Part shown: one piece after another, positions 1-8,321 of the stretch
How positions within the stretch are numbered: position 1 is the stretch's first letter
How the letters are laid out: each line of letters starts with the position of its first letter
From: Saccharothrix luteola
Lineage (GTDB): Bacteria; Actinomycetota; Actinomycetes; Mycobacteriales; Pseudonocardiaceae
Assembly (NCBI RefSeq): GCF_020859565.1
Contig: NZ_JAJHUO010000004.1
Span: forward strand, 378,774 to 417,424
DNA: 38,651 bases
Direction of reading: 5' to 3'
Notes under the pieces: model-generated
The model's input: the letters and a program-made list of their open reading frames with translations, nothing else
Told to the model about the DNA's origin: nothing
The model's database searches: none
Made by a program: the position numbers and the translations under genes

Positions 1-87
1 CCCCCGGCGCGCCGGGCCCGCCGGGGCCCGCCCCAACTCCCCGGCCGGGGGGGGGGGCCCCCCCCCCCCCCCCCCCGGGACAGGGGG
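1..87. other. GC-only low-complexity end of window
   Basis: These bases are almost entirely G and C and include a long G run followed directly by a long C run at about 45-76. No gene is visible. The G/C runs could fold as a hairpin just beyond the stop of the minus-strand lyase gene, but such perfect homopolymer blocks are also typical of an unreliable contig end. I favour an assembly or contig-end artefact. Confidence 0.5.
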
Positions 88-1797
88 CTACCCGAACGTG
101 ACGACCAGGCGGCCGTCCGAGGCGTAGGACCAGCGCAGGGCACCGGCGTAGGACGCGCACCGGGAGCCGTTCGTGCCGCTCCAGAACTGGTTGGTGCCGT
201 CGACGTTGCCGACGGTCTTGTCGTTGGTGCCGCTGCCGCTGCGGCAGGACGTGTTGCCGCGGAACACCGAGGAACCGCCGTCGAAGCTGAAGTTGCGCTC
301 GGCGTTGTCGATGCTGACGTTGTCGGACACGGTCATCGTGCCCAGGTTGCGGTTGTAGGTGAAGCCGTGCTTGCCGTTGTCGTAGGCGATGTTGCGGCGG
401 ATGACGTGGTTCACGCCGATGTCCTCGCCGCCGAGCTTGTAGCCGTTGCGGTCGCCGTTGCCCGCCTGGCCGCCGTTGCTCAGCGTGCCGTTCTCGTAGG
501 CCAGGGAGTCCTCGATGGTCACCGCGCCGATCGGGCCGGTGTCGGTCTTGGTGTACAGGTCCCAGCCGTCGTCGATGTTGTTGTGCGCCACGGCGTAGCG
601 GAACACGTTGCCGGGACCGGAGGTCAGCTTCGCGGCGAACCCGTCGGCGTCCTCGCCGTCGGAGTCGGCGTTGTCGTGCGACTCCGCGCTCAGGATCAGG
701 TTGTTGGCCGGCCACTGGTCCTTAGGGGTGGTGGACAGCATCCGCGACAGCTGCAGGCCGGTGTCGCGGTTGAAGCGCGTGACCGTGCGCTCGAAGACGT
801 TGTTGCTGCCGCCGATGAAGATGCCGTTGTCACCGGCCCGCTCGACCACGATGCCGCGCACGTGCCAGTAGTTGCCGTTCACGGCCAGGCCGCGGTTGGC
901 CGGGTCCTCCGCCTGGGCGGAGAAGTTCAGCACCGGGGTCTCACCCGGGTAGGCGAACAGCTCCGTGCGGTCGGCCGACGTGCCGTTGTTGCCCTGCGGG
1001 ACGGTGACGGTCTGCGTGAAGCGGTAGGTGCCGCCGCGCATCAGGATCGTGCCGCCGGGGGTGATGCGGCTGATCGCCGACGTGAGCGTCGTCGGGTCGG
1101 CCTGAGTGCCCGCCGCGCCGTCGGTGCCGTTCGGCGCCACGTACAGGGCGGAGGCCGGCGGCTGGGTCGTGGTGGTCGTGGTGGTGGTCGTCGTGGTGGT
1201 GCTCGTGGTCGTGCTGGTGGTGGTCGTCGTCGTGACCCCGGTGGCCGGGGCGAACGTCCACTGCTTGGAGACGACGCTGTCGCAGGAGTTCTGCTGCACC
1301 AGCGCGCCGACCGCGGTGGAGCTGTCCTTGACGTTCATGCACTTGCCGCCGTTGGCGTTGACCACGCGGTAGTTGCCGCCGACCGCCGTCACCGACCAGA
1401 CCTGGCTGGAGCCGCCCGTGCACGCCTGCTGCTGGATCGCCTTGCCCGCGCTGGTCGACGCGTCCTGCACGCCGACGCACAGGCCCGTCGCGGCCGACGT
1501 GATCCGGAACCCGCCGCTGACCGCCGTCAACGTCCACCGCTGGGCCGCGACGTCACCGCACGCCTGCTGCCGCAGCTGCACGCCGCTCGTCGACCCGGCG
1601 GCGTCCAGGCAGTGCCCGCTGCCGGCGTTCTTCACGGTGTAGGTGCCCGCGCCGACCGCCGCTCGCGCGGACGTGGCTAGTGGCCACGCCGCGAGCGTGG
1701 CCGCCAGCGCGACCACGGCCCCCACCGCGATCAACCCGCCGCGAACGGCCCTCGGTCGTACAGCCCGCGTCGCTGCGGGCTGCTCCGATGTGCTCAT
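88..1797 (-). CDS. secreted CBM13-linked right-handed beta-helix lyase (PL9-like)
   Basis: This 569-residue exported polysaccharide lyase candidate probably cleaves pectin or a related polyuronide outside the cell. Residues 1-48 form a long basic, hydrophobic signal region ending near ATSARA. Residues about 50-185 are a ricin-type beta-trefoil (CBM13) with three QxW-like repeats (QRW, QVW, KQW). An almost pure threonine linker follows, then a beta-helix domain opening LYVAPNGTDG. The DADGFAAK segment near residue 385 and the later DDGW segment match the calcium-binding aspartates and catalytic lysine region known in PL9 lyases. I chose the ATG at 1797 because GGAG lies 5 nt upstream; a longer in-frame start at 1881 has a poor leader. 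The enzyme class is firm, but the exact substrate is not. Confidence 0.8.
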   Translation of the reverse strand: MSTSEQPAATRAVRPRAVRGGLIAVGAVVALAATLAAWPLATSARAAVGAGTYTVKNAGSGHCLDAAGSTSGVQLRQQACGDVAAQRWTLTAVSGGFRITSAATGLCVGVQDASTSAGKAIQQQACTGGSSQVWSVTAVGGNYRVVNANGGKCMNVKDSSTAVGALVQQNSCDSVVSKQWTFAPATGVTTTTTTSTTTSTTTTTTTTTTTTQPPASALYVAPNGTDGAAGTQADPTTLTSAISRITPGGTILMRGGTYRFTQTVTVPQGNNGTSADRTELFAYPGETPVLNFSAQAEDPANRGLAVNGNYWHVRGIVVERAGDNGIFIGGSNNVFERTVTRFNRDTGLQLSRMLSTTPKDQWPANNLILSAESHDNADSDGEDADGFAAKLTSGPGNVFRYAVAHNNIDDGWDLYTKTDTGPIGAVTIEDSLAYENGTLSNGGQAGNGDRNGYKLGGEDIGVNHVIRRNIAYDNGKHGFTYNRNLGTMTVSDNVSIDNAERNFSFDGGSSVFRGNTSCRSGSGTNDKTVGNVDGTNQFWSGTNGSRCASYAGALRWSYASDGRLVVTFG

Positions 1798-1898
1798 GCC
1801 GACTCCACTTCCGAAACGATTCCGGCAGCCGGCGCCGACTTCTCGCGCACGCCGGAAAACGGCGATACCTCGCCGATTCACAAATATGACCGCCGGGC

Positions 1899-1916
1899 AG
1901 GGAAAGCTATTTCCCT
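1899..1916. promoter_or_regulatory. possible operator upstream of the lyase gene
   Basis: Two 7-bp arms, AGGGAAA and TTTCCCT, flank a 4-bp spacer about 100 bp upstream of the lyase start codon. The symmetry and position suggest a regulator site. It does not match the CebR-type box seen upstream of the neighbouring hydrolase, so the regulator is unknown. Confidence 0.35.
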
Positions 1917-2056
1917 TCGGATGCTAGGAGCTGCGGCACATCCGGTCAACGCCGGACATTCGCTTTTCCGTCGGGAATACGTGCTGGTCACACTCGTGAA
2001 CAAATCCGACCCGGGCGGGTCATGAATGTGAACGAACGACGTTCGGTGAAACGACA

Positions 2057-2090
2057 CTGCCCCCTGTCGACCGCGGTCGACAGGGGGCAG
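2057..2090 (-). terminator. hairpin terminator after the glycoside hydrolase gene
   Basis: A perfect 34-nt palindrome with 16-bp arms starts 18 bp beyond the hydrolase stop codon. It has no clear T-run, which is common for actinobacterial terminators. Its position at the 3' end of the minus-strand gene makes a terminator the simplest reading. Confidence 0.65.
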
Positions 2091-2107
2091 CGGGAACGAG
2101 CGCGGAG

Positions 2108-4123
2108 TCAGCGCGTCGTGCAGAGCTTTCCGTTCAGGAAGTACTTCACGGGCCGCACGTTCGGGCCCTGGTAGCTGCCGACGAACCCGGCGGTGGTCGA
2201 CGCGCCCGGCGCCAGCGGCGCGGTGTTGGCCACGGACACCTGGTAGCCGGTCTGGGCCCAGGTGGCGTTCCAGCCGCTGGAGACCTGCTGCCACGTGGTG
2301 GGCCAGGTGTAGGTCAGCGTCCAGCCGTTCACCGGCGTGGCGCCGGTGTTGGCGATCTCCAGGTCGGCCACGAAACCGTTGCCCCAGTTGGTGACCTCCT
2401 TGTAGGTCACCGCGCACGTCGACGTGGCCGGTGTGCCCGTGGTGAAGGTCAGCGGCGGCGAGGACCACGACACCCTGCCCGCGTTGTCGCGCGCGACGAG
2501 GTTGACCGTGTACTTCGTCCCGGGCGTGAGGTTGGCCGCGGTGAAGGTGGCGCCGGTCGTCTCGCCCCACTGCTCGGTGTTCGCGCCGTCGACCCGGTGC
2601 ACCTCGTACTTCACGCCGGCGGGCGGCGCGGGCCAGGACAGCGCGGCGGTGCGGTCGGTGACCGAGTCCACCGCCGGCCGGGCGGGCGCGGCCGGGCCGG
2701 TCGCGGAGCCGCTCGGCTTGAGCACGAGGGTGGTGATCGAGTACGGCGGCAGCGTCGCCGAGGACGACGAGCCGGTCGTGGTCGTGATGCCGGTGTCGCC
2801 GTTGCCGAACGTCAGCACGGTCGCGTCGGCGGCGGCCGAGTAGCCCGCGAACCGCAGGTCGACGGTCTTCGCGGCGTCCGGGTCCTGGTTGACGAGCATG
2901 ACCGCGAGGCCGCCGTCGGGCCGCCGGGCCGCGTGGCTGCGCACCAGCGGGTCGGTGGAGGCGGCCGTGACGAGCTGGTCGCCGGGGCGGGCGAAGCGGG
3001 ACACCATCGAGATCGCGTGGTACGGCGCGAACGGCGTGTTCAGCGCGGGCTGGCACACCGTGCCGTCGGCGGTGCAGCCGCCGCTGGAGAGCAGGCCGTA
3101 GTCGTCGTAGTCGGGGTGGCCCGCGATCTCGCGGACCTGGCCGATGCCGTTGTGGACGTTCCACCAGTCCACGTTGAACACGCCGTGGCCGATCATGGTC
3201 GCGTAGGCGTCGGCGGCGAACAGCGCGCCCGGCTGGGTGTTGCGGCCGTAGGAGGTGTTCACCTCGGTCAGCGCGATGCCGAGGTCCTTGCCCGCCAGGC
3301 GGCGCGACTGCTCGCGCACCAGGGCGATCTGGTCGCCCACCCGGTCGGTCTTGGCCAGCACCTGCGCCGCGGTGTCACCGCTCGGGTACCAGTGGATGAT
3401 GCCGAAGTCGACCACGGGGCCGGCGATCGACAGCACGGTCTCGTTCCACGACGCGGAGTCGCCCGCCGCCGTGATGGCGTCCGGCCACTCGCCCGGCGTG
3501 GTCAGCACCGCGCCGATCTTGATGGTCGGGTCGACCGCCTTCATGGCCGTGGCGTAGTCGCGCACGAGGCTGGCGTAGTAGGTCGGGCTCTTGTCCGGGT
3601 GGTGGTCGGCCTCCCAGCCCGAGCCGTAGTGGCCGTTGCCGTAGTTCTCGTTGCCGATCTCCCAGTACTTCACGCCGTAGCGCTTCTCGACGTTGGCGTA
3701 GCGGACCCACGCCGCCGCTTCCTCGGCCGTGCCGGTGCCGTAGTTGGCGGTGACGATCGCCTGACCGCCAGCCCTCCGCACGCCGCCCATGAACGTGTCG
3801 AAGTCGGTGTTGGGCGCCACGTACCCGCCGGGCGCCGTGTGGTCGGCCCAGTGGTAGATGTCCGAGTAGGACCCGCCCGGGTAGCGCATCGCCTTGACGC
3901 CCGCGTCCTTGAGCAGGTCGGCGACGGCGTCGCTGCCGAGCTGGGCGTCCCAGATGGCGTGGTTCACCCCGGTCGCGGCCTCGTGCACCACCTCCAACCC
4001 GGCCCTGGTGTTGACCGTGACGGTGGCGGCGGAGTCGGCCTGCGCCGGCGCGCCGGTGGTCAGCACGACCTGGGCGGCCACGAGGGCGGCGAGTGCGGGT
4101 AGCACGACGGGACGCGGTCTCAT
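2108..4123 (-). CDS. secreted GH-A clan glycoside hydrolase with FnIII and CBM2 (arabinofuranosidase-like)
   Basis: This 671-residue secreted enzyme probably acts on plant cell-wall arabinoxylan or a similar glycan. Residues 1-29 are a signal peptide. The catalytic (beta/alpha)8 domain shows YPGGSYSD near residue 81, the acid/base motif WEIGNEN (Glu159) and a nucleophile-like LTEVN (Glu287), as in GH51/GH39-type clan A enzymes. A beta-sandwich follows, then a fibronectin III domain at about 480-555, and a C-terminal family 2 cellulose-binding module at about 565-671 with one cysteine near each end. The ATG at 4123 is preceded by AGGA and opens the signal peptide; longer readings lack one. A CebR-like operator lies 29 bp upstream of the start, which suggests induction by cello-oligosaccharides. 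The family assignment within clan A is tentative. Confidence 0.8.
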   Translation of the reverse strand: MRPRPVVLPALAALVAAQVVLTTGAPAQADSAATVTVNTRAGLEVVHEAATGVNHAIWDAQLGSDAVADLLKDAGVKAMRYPGGSYSDIYHWADHTAPGGYVAPNTDFDTFMGGVRRAGGQAIVTANYGTGTAEEAAAWVRYANVEKRYGVKYWEIGNENYGNGHYGSGWEADHHPDKSPTYYASLVRDYATAMKAVDPTIKIGAVLTTPGEWPDAITAAGDSASWNETVLSIAGPVVDFGIIHWYPSGDTAAQVLAKTDRVGDQIALVREQSRRLAGKDLGIALTEVNTSYGRNTQPGALFAADAYATMIGHGVFNVDWWNVHNGIGQVREIAGHPDYDDYGLLSSGGCTADGTVCQPALNTPFAPYHAISMVSRFARPGDQLVTAASTDPLVRSHAARRPDGGLAVMLVNQDPDAAKTVDLRFAGYSAAADATVLTFGNGDTGITTTTGSSSSATLPPYSITTLVLKPSGSATGPAAPARPAVDSVTDRTAALSWPAPPAGVKYEVHRVDGANTEQWGETTGATFTAANLTPGTKYTVNLVARDNAGRVSWSSPPLTFTTGTPATSTCAVTYKEVTNWGNGFVADLEIANTGATPVNGWTLTYTWPTTWQQVSSGWNATWAQTGYQVSVANTAPLAPGASTTAGFVGSYQGPNVRPVKYFLNGKLCTTR

Positions 4124-4151
4124 AGGGAATTCCTCATCGACGGTGATGATC

Positions 4152-4165
4152 TGGGAGCGCTCCCA
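4152..4165. promoter_or_regulatory. CebR-type operator
   Basis: TGGGAGCGCTCCCA is a perfect 14-bp palindrome 29 bp upstream of the hydrolase start codon. It is identical to the known binding site of CebR, the LacI-family cellobiose-responsive repressor of Streptomyces and relatives. The sequence match is direct; repression of this gene by a CebR homologue is inferred. Confidence 0.85.
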
Positions 4166-4205
4166 AACTGTGCGGTGCGCCCTGGGCCTTGTCAATGACC
4201 AGGAT

Positions 4206-4217
4206 CGAAGCGCTTCG
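4206..4217. promoter_or_regulatory. second LacI-type palindrome
   Basis: CGAAGCGCTTCG is a perfect 12-bp palindrome with the GAA-n-CG-n-TTC look of LacI-family operators. It lies 40 bp from the CebR-like box, between the divergent hydrolase and DUF418 genes. It could be an auxiliary operator for either gene. Confidence 0.4.
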
Positions 4218-4318
4218 CCACATCGACCGATCGGTGGACCCGGGACCGACCCGGGTGGACCCGCGCCGTCCGTCGAACCGACGATTCGACGACGGCCCGC
4301 GCGCACGACGCTGGAGCC

Positions 4319-5503
4319 ATGACGAAACCAAGGATCGCGGTGGGGCCGGTCGCCGCCGGGGAACGGTCGCTCGCGCCGGACTTGGCCCGCGGGGTGATGC
4401 TCGCCCTCATCGCGCTGGCGAACTCGGTGGTGTACCTCTACGGCCGGCCCTACGGCGTCCGGCAGCACATCGTCGAGGACGGCTTGCTCGACCGGGTGAT
4501 CAGCGTGCTGGACGTGACCCTGGTCGACGGGCGCGCCTACCCGATGTTCGCCGCGCTCTTCGCCTACGGCGTCGTGCACGTGCACCAGCGGCAGCGGACC
4601 GCCGGCGTGGACGACCGGGAGACCAAGCGGCTCCTGCGGCGGCGGAGCCGGTGGCTGGTCGTGTTCGGCGCGGTGCACGTGGTGCTGCTGTTCCCCGGCG
4701 ACATCCTGGCGACGTACGGGATCCTGGGTTTCCTGCTGGTGACCTGGCAGCGGACGGCGGACCGCAAGCTGCTTACCGCCGCCGGCCTGTGGCTGCTCGT
4801 CGTGGCGCTGGTGCAGGGCGCCTCCGCCATGCTCCCGCCGAACGGCGGCGCGCGTTCCTACTTCCTCTCCTTCGAGACGGCGGACCCGCTGGCGGCGCTC
4901 GCCCTGCGGCCGGCGGAGTGGATGCTGACGCCGTTCGGCATCACCGGCGTGGGCAGCGCCATCCTGGTCGGCACGTGGGCGGGCAGGCGCCGGGTGCTCA
5001 CCGAACCGGCCGCGCACCGGACCCTGCTGCTCCGCACCGCCGTGATCGGGCTGACGGTGGCCGCGGCGGGCGGGTTGCCGATCGGCCTGGCGGTGGGCGG
5101 CGTGTGGGAGCCGACGTCGGGGCTCGCGCTGTGGGGCGTCTCGGCGTTGCACGCGGTGACCGGGGTCGCCGGGGGTCTCGGGTACGCGGCGCTCATCGGT
5201 CTGGTCGCGATCCGCGTCGGCGAACGGCGGGGACCGGTCGTGCGGGCGCTCGCCGCGACCGGCCAGTACTCGCTCAGCTGCTACCTGTTCCAGTCGGTGG
5301 TGTTCGTGGCGCTGCTGATGCCGTACACCCTGGGGCTGGGCGCGAAGCTCGGCACCGCCGGGATCGCCGCGGTCGCGCTCGGCACGTGGCTGGTTTCCGT
5401 GCTGCTGGCCGACCTGCTGCGCCGCACGGGCCGGCGCGGTCCAGCGGAGGCGCTGTTGCGTCGCCTGACTTATCGCCGGCCAACGGAGAAGATGGCGGTG
5501 TGA
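4319..5503 (+). CDS. DUF418-family multipass membrane protein
   Basis: The 394-residue product has about nine to ten hydrophobic segments and the look of the DUF418 family. An N-terminal segment (LAPDLARGVMLALIALAN) resembles the family's opening RG-containing helix, and the C-terminal half has GQYSLSCYLFQSVVF at about 317-332, which resembles the conserved G-x-x-S-L-T-x-Y region. Its biochemical role is unknown; it sits in the cytoplasmic membrane. The stop overlaps the start of the histidine kinase by four bases (GTGA), so the three genes to 7337 look like one translationally coupled operon. That raises the possibility that it senses, or is controlled with, an envelope signal. Confidence 0.8.
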   Translation: MTKPRIAVGPVAAGERSLAPDLARGVMLALIALANSVVYLYGRPYGVRQHIVEDGLLDRVISVLDVTLVDGRAYPMFAALFAYGVVHVHQRQRTAGVDDRETKRLLRRRSRWLVVFGAVHVVLLFPGDILATYGILGFLLVTWQRTADRKLLTAAGLWLLVVALVQGASAMLPPNGGARSYFLSFETADPLAALALRPAEWMLTPFGITGVGSAILVGTWAGRRRVLTEPAAHRTLLLRTAVIGLTVAAAGGLPIGLAVGGVWEPTSGLALWGVSALHAVTGVAGGLGYAALIGLVAIRVGERRGPVVRALAATGQYSLSCYLFQSVVFVALLMPYTLGLGAKLGTAGIAAVALGTWLVSVLLADLLRRTGRRGPAEALLRRLTYRRPTEKMAV

Positions 5504-6702
5504 CGTCGGTGGAGGAACAGCTGGGCCTGCTGCGGGAACACCGGTGGAACCAGGCGTGGGCGCTGGCGCCGTTGGGCCTGCTGCTCCTGGCCTGCGCGGT
5601 GTCCGTGGCCACCGGCCCGCGGGACTGGTCGGAGCAGGCCGCCACCCTCGGCGTCGCCGTCGCCCTCGCGGTGTGGCACACCTGGTTCGTGGTGCTGCAC
5701 CCCCAGTGGTGGGACCGCTGGGTGTGGCCGATGGTCGGGTACTTCGTCGGCCTGCTCGCGTTCACCTCCGCGTTGGTGCTGCGCGACGAGGCCTTCCAGC
5801 TGTTCGTCCCCATGTGCTACGTGCTCGCGTTCCTCGCGCTGCCGGGGTGGCCCGCGTACGTCGGCGTGGTCGCGGCCAACGTCCCGTGGCTCGTGGTCCC
5901 CGGCACGGACCCGTCCCGGCTGCTGCTCAACCTCACCTTGAGCACGGCGCTGGCCGTGCTGGTCGGCGCCATGATCAGGGCGATGGAACGGGAGGCGATC
6001 CGCCGCCGGGAGACCAACGCCGAACTGGTCGCCGTGGCCGCGGAGAACGCCCGGCTGCACGGTCTCCTGGTCGAGCAGGCCAGGGCCGCCGGTGTCGCCG
6101 GTGAACGCGCGCGGCTCGCCCGGGAGATCCACGACACCGTCGCCCAGGGGCTGACCGGGATCGTCACGCAGTTGGAGGCGATCGACGAGCGCGCCGTCCC
6201 ACCCGGCCGGGTGCGCTCGCGGCTGGAGATCGCGGGCGGGCTGGCGCGCACCAGCCTGGTGGAGGTCCGGCGGTCGATCGAGGCGCTGCGGCCCGGACCT
6301 CTCGAAGACGCACGCCTGGGCGACGCGGTGCGGCAGGCCGTGACGACGTGGCGGGAGCAGTACGGCGTGCCCGCCACGGTCACCGTGACCGGGACGCCCC
6401 AGCCGCTGCACTCGGAGGTCGAGGTGACCGTCCTGCGCGCCGCCCAGGAGGCCCTGTCCAACGTGGGCCGACACGCCTCGGCGGGACGCGTGGACGTCAC
6501 ACTCTCCTACATGGAGGACGTGGTGGTGTTGGACGTGCGCGACGACGGGACCGGGTTCACGCCGGGGCACGGCGGCGGCTTCGGGCTCACCGCGCTGCGG
6601 GAGCGGGTGCGCGCGTTGGCCGGCGGCGTCGACATCGAGTCCGCGCCGGGCGGCGGCACGGCGGTCAGCGTCACCGTTCCGGCGATCGGGGTGCACCGGT
6701 GA
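5500..6702 (+). CDS. NarL-family sensor histidine kinase
   Basis: This 400-residue membrane kinase has about five N-terminal membrane segments (residues 20-160), then a short coiled coil. A HisKA_3 dimerisation domain follows with the phospho-accepting His211 in AREIHDTVAQG, and then a HATPase domain with N-box QEALSNVGRHA and G-boxes DDGTGF and GFGLTALRERV. The GTG at 5500 is chosen because it gives the four-base overlap with the DUF418 gene and has GGAG about 11 nt upstream. A much longer in-frame reading starting near 4189 runs through the DUF418 gene out of frame and is not real. It should phosphorylate the regulator encoded next. The signal is unknown. Confidence 0.92.
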   Translation: MTSVEEQLGLLREHRWNQAWALAPLGLLLLACAVSVATGPRDWSEQAATLGVAVALAVWHTWFVVLHPQWWDRWVWPMVGYFVGLLAFTSALVLRDEAFQLFVPMCYVLAFLALPGWPAYVGVVAANVPWLVVPGTDPSRLLLNLTLSTALAVLVGAMIRAMEREAIRRRETNAELVAVAAENARLHGLLVEQARAAGVAGERARLAREIHDTVAQGLTGIVTQLEAIDERAVPPGRVRSRLEIAGGLARTSLVEVRRSIEALRPGPLEDARLGDAVRQAVTTWREQYGVPATVTVTGTPQPLHSEVEVTVLRAAQEALSNVGRHASAGRVDVTLSYMEDVVVLDVRDDGTGFTPGHGGGFGLTALRERVRALAGGVDIESAPGGGTAVSVTVPAIGVHR

Positions 6703-7337
6703 CGCCGCTGCGGCTGGTGGTCGTCGACGACCACCCGGTGGTGCGGGACGGGCTGCGCGGGATGCTCGGCACGCAGCCGGACCTGGAGGTCGTCGGCGAG
6801 GCCGCCTCCGGAGCCGAGGCGCTGACCGTGGTGGCCGCGGCCCAGCCGGACGTCGTGCTGACCGACCTGCGGCTGCCCGGTCCCAGCGGCGGCGCGCTGA
6901 TCCGGATGCTGCTGGACCGCGTGCCGAGCACCCGGGTCCTGGTGCTCACCACCCACGACACCGACTCCGACGTGCTGCCGGCCGTCGAGGCGGGCGCGAT
7001 CGGCTACCTGCTCAAGGACGCGCCGCGCGAGGAGCTGTTCCGCGCCGTCCGCGCCGCCGCGCGCGGCGAGACCGTGCTGGCGCCGTCCGTCGCCGCCCTC
7101 CTGCTCACCCGGATCCGCCCGGCGCGCCCGCTGACCGAGGCACGGCTGAGCGCCCGCGAACGCGAGGTGCTCGCGCTCGTGGCCGAGGGGAAGACCAACC
7201 GCGAGGCCGCCGCCCGCCTCTACATCAGCGAGGCCACGGTGAAGACCCACCTGCTCCACATCTACGCCAAGCTGGAGGTCACCGACCGCGCCTCGGCGGT
7301 GGCCGCCGCGTACCGGCGGGGCGTCCTGGACGGGTGA
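6699..7337 (+). CDS. NarL/LuxR-type response regulator
   Basis: The 212-residue regulator has a receiver domain with acidic pair Asp10/Asp11, phospho-acceptor Asp56 (LTDLRLP), Thr84/85 and Lys106. A LuxR-type helix-turn-helix occupies about 145-205 (SAREREVLALVAEGKTN, then the recognition helix SEATVKTHL). The GTG start at 6699 overlaps the kinase stop by four bases, so the pair is translationally coupled. It is expected to be phosphorylated by the kinase and to bind DNA as a dimer. Targets may include its own operon, but no operator was identified. Confidence 0.93.
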   Translation: MTPLRLVVVDDHPVVRDGLRGMLGTQPDLEVVGEAASGAEALTVVAAAQPDVVLTDLRLPGPSGGALIRMLLDRVPSTRVLVLTTHDTDSDVLPAVEAGAIGYLLKDAPREELFRAVRAAARGETVLAPSVAALLLTRIRPARPLTEARLSAREREVLALVAEGKTNREAAARLYISEATVKTHLLHIYAKLEVTDRASAVAAAYRRGVLDG

Positions 7338-7338
7338 G

Positions 7339-7713
7339 CTACGCCTCGTCGTCGAACCGCGCGCGTGCGCGTTCGACGTCGGCCATGTTGACCGTCGTCC
7401 AGCGCAGCAAGGCGTCGATGAGGTCCTGCAGCGTCGTCCCGAGCGGCGTGATGCGGTACTCGACGGCGATCGGCCGCGAGCTGACGACGACCCGCTCGAC
7501 CATCCCGTTGCGCTCCAAGCGCCGCAGCGTCGCCGTGAGCGACTTCTGCGTCACGACCGGGATCGCCCGGCGCAGCTCGTTGAAGCGCGAGGGACGCCCG
7601 CACAGCTGGTCGAGCACCTGCAACGACCACTTGTCGAGCACCTGGTCGAGCAGCTCGCGGTGCGGCGCGGCGATCTGGGGGCCGCCGGACGTCGGCGGGG
7701 CGGTTTCCTGCAT
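7339..7713 (-). CDS. HxlR-family transcriptional regulator
   Basis: This 124-residue winged helix-turn-helix protein matches the HxlR family. It shows the helix LDKWSLQVLDQLCGRPSRFNELRRAIPVVTQKSLTATLRRLE (quoted in part as KWSLQVLDQL and RFNELRRAI), a wing, and the family's EYRITPLG signature. The usual N-terminal cysteine before the HTH is absent, so a cysteine redox switch is unlikely. The gene is divergent from the RidA-family gene, and HxlR proteins typically control their divergent neighbour. It converges with the response regulator gene with one base between them. Confidence 0.88.
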   Translation of the reverse strand: MQETAPPTSGGPQIAAPHRELLDQVLDKWSLQVLDQLCGRPSRFNELRRAIPVVTQKSLTATLRRLERNGMVERVVVSSRPIAVEYRITPLGTTLQDLIDALLRWTTVNMADVERARARFDDEA

Positions 7714-7793
7714 GACACCTAGTCTCGTTGAAGTTCCCTTCGTGTACCAGGTAGACCTTGGATACCACCGACTACCAGCGTGAAGGACTTCCC

Positions 7794-8204
7794 GTGACCG
7801 TGCGGTTGCTCAGCCCCGAGGGCATGTTCCAGCCCGTCCCCTACCACCACGTCTCGATCGGCACGGGCGCCCGCCACGTGCACGTCGCCGGCCAGATCGC
7901 GCGCGACGCCGAGGGGAACCCGGTCGCGACCGGCGACCTCACCGGCCAGGTCGCGCAGTCCCTGCGCAACACCGCGCGCGGCCTGGCCGGCGCCGGCGCG
8001 GACTTCTCCGACGTCGTGCGGCTCAGGTTCTTCGTCACGCGCTGGAGCCCGGAGAAGATGGACGACTTCATGGCGGGCCTCGACCAGGTCGCCGACGAGC
8101 TGGGGATCCCCCGGCCGCTCCCGCCGGTGTCGCTCATCGGCGTCGACTACCTGTTCGAGCCGGACGTGCTCGTCGAGGTCGAGGCGTTCGCGGTCCTCGA
8201 CTGA
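7794..8204 (+). CDS. RidA-family protein
   Basis: The 136-residue product belongs to the RidA/YjgF/UK114 superfamily, whose members hydrolyse reactive enamine/imine intermediates or act as related deaminases. Visible features are the central HVHVAGQIARDAEGN strand and GDLTGQVAQSLRN helix, VVRLRFFVT, and the C-terminal VSLIGVDYLFEPDVLVEVEA, where RidA proteins keep their active-site arginine; here the position is occupied by a different residue. The role is therefore probably not canonical RidA. I chose GTG at 7794, with GAAGGA six nt upstream, over a TTG at 7758. Confidence 0.8.
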   Translation: MTVRLLSPEGMFQPVPYHHVSIGTGARHVHVAGQIARDAEGNPVATGDLTGQVAQSLRNTARGLAGAGADFSDVVRLRFFVTRWSPEKMDDFMAGLDQVADELGIPRPLPPVSLIGVDYLFEPDVLVEVEAFAVLD

Positions 8205-8321
8205 CCCCGGGACCGTCCACAAGGGACGTCGATCGCCGAGCCGTCACCAGGCCCCCGGCGGGCCGCTGCGACCAAGTCTCCACGGCGTGATCACGAGGTC
8301 GTCGCCGAGCAGTTCCGCGCG

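Larger units (their letters stand above)
1798..2107. other. intergenic region between two secreted-enzyme genes
   Basis: These 310 bases hold no convincing gene. They should contain the promoter of the minus-strand lyase gene, an AGGGAAA/TTTCCCT inverted repeat about 100 bp upstream of its start, and a strong hairpin near 2057-2090 just past the hydrolase stop codon. The stretch around 1880-2050 is less GC-rich than its surroundings, as expected for regulatory DNA. Confidence 0.6.

Noticed and set aside
2597..4102. A 501-codon plus-strand frame opposite the glycoside hydrolase.
   Set aside because: It is the antisense shadow of a high-GC gene: rich in Arg, Val and Gly with no domain, while the minus strand has signal peptide, catalytic motifs and CBM2.
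4189..5499. A long plus-strand extension of the histidine kinase frame upstream of 5500.
   Set aside because: The extension is an arginine-rich translation in the wrong frame of the DUF418 gene. The kinase starts with a GTG at 5500 that overlaps the DUF418 stop.
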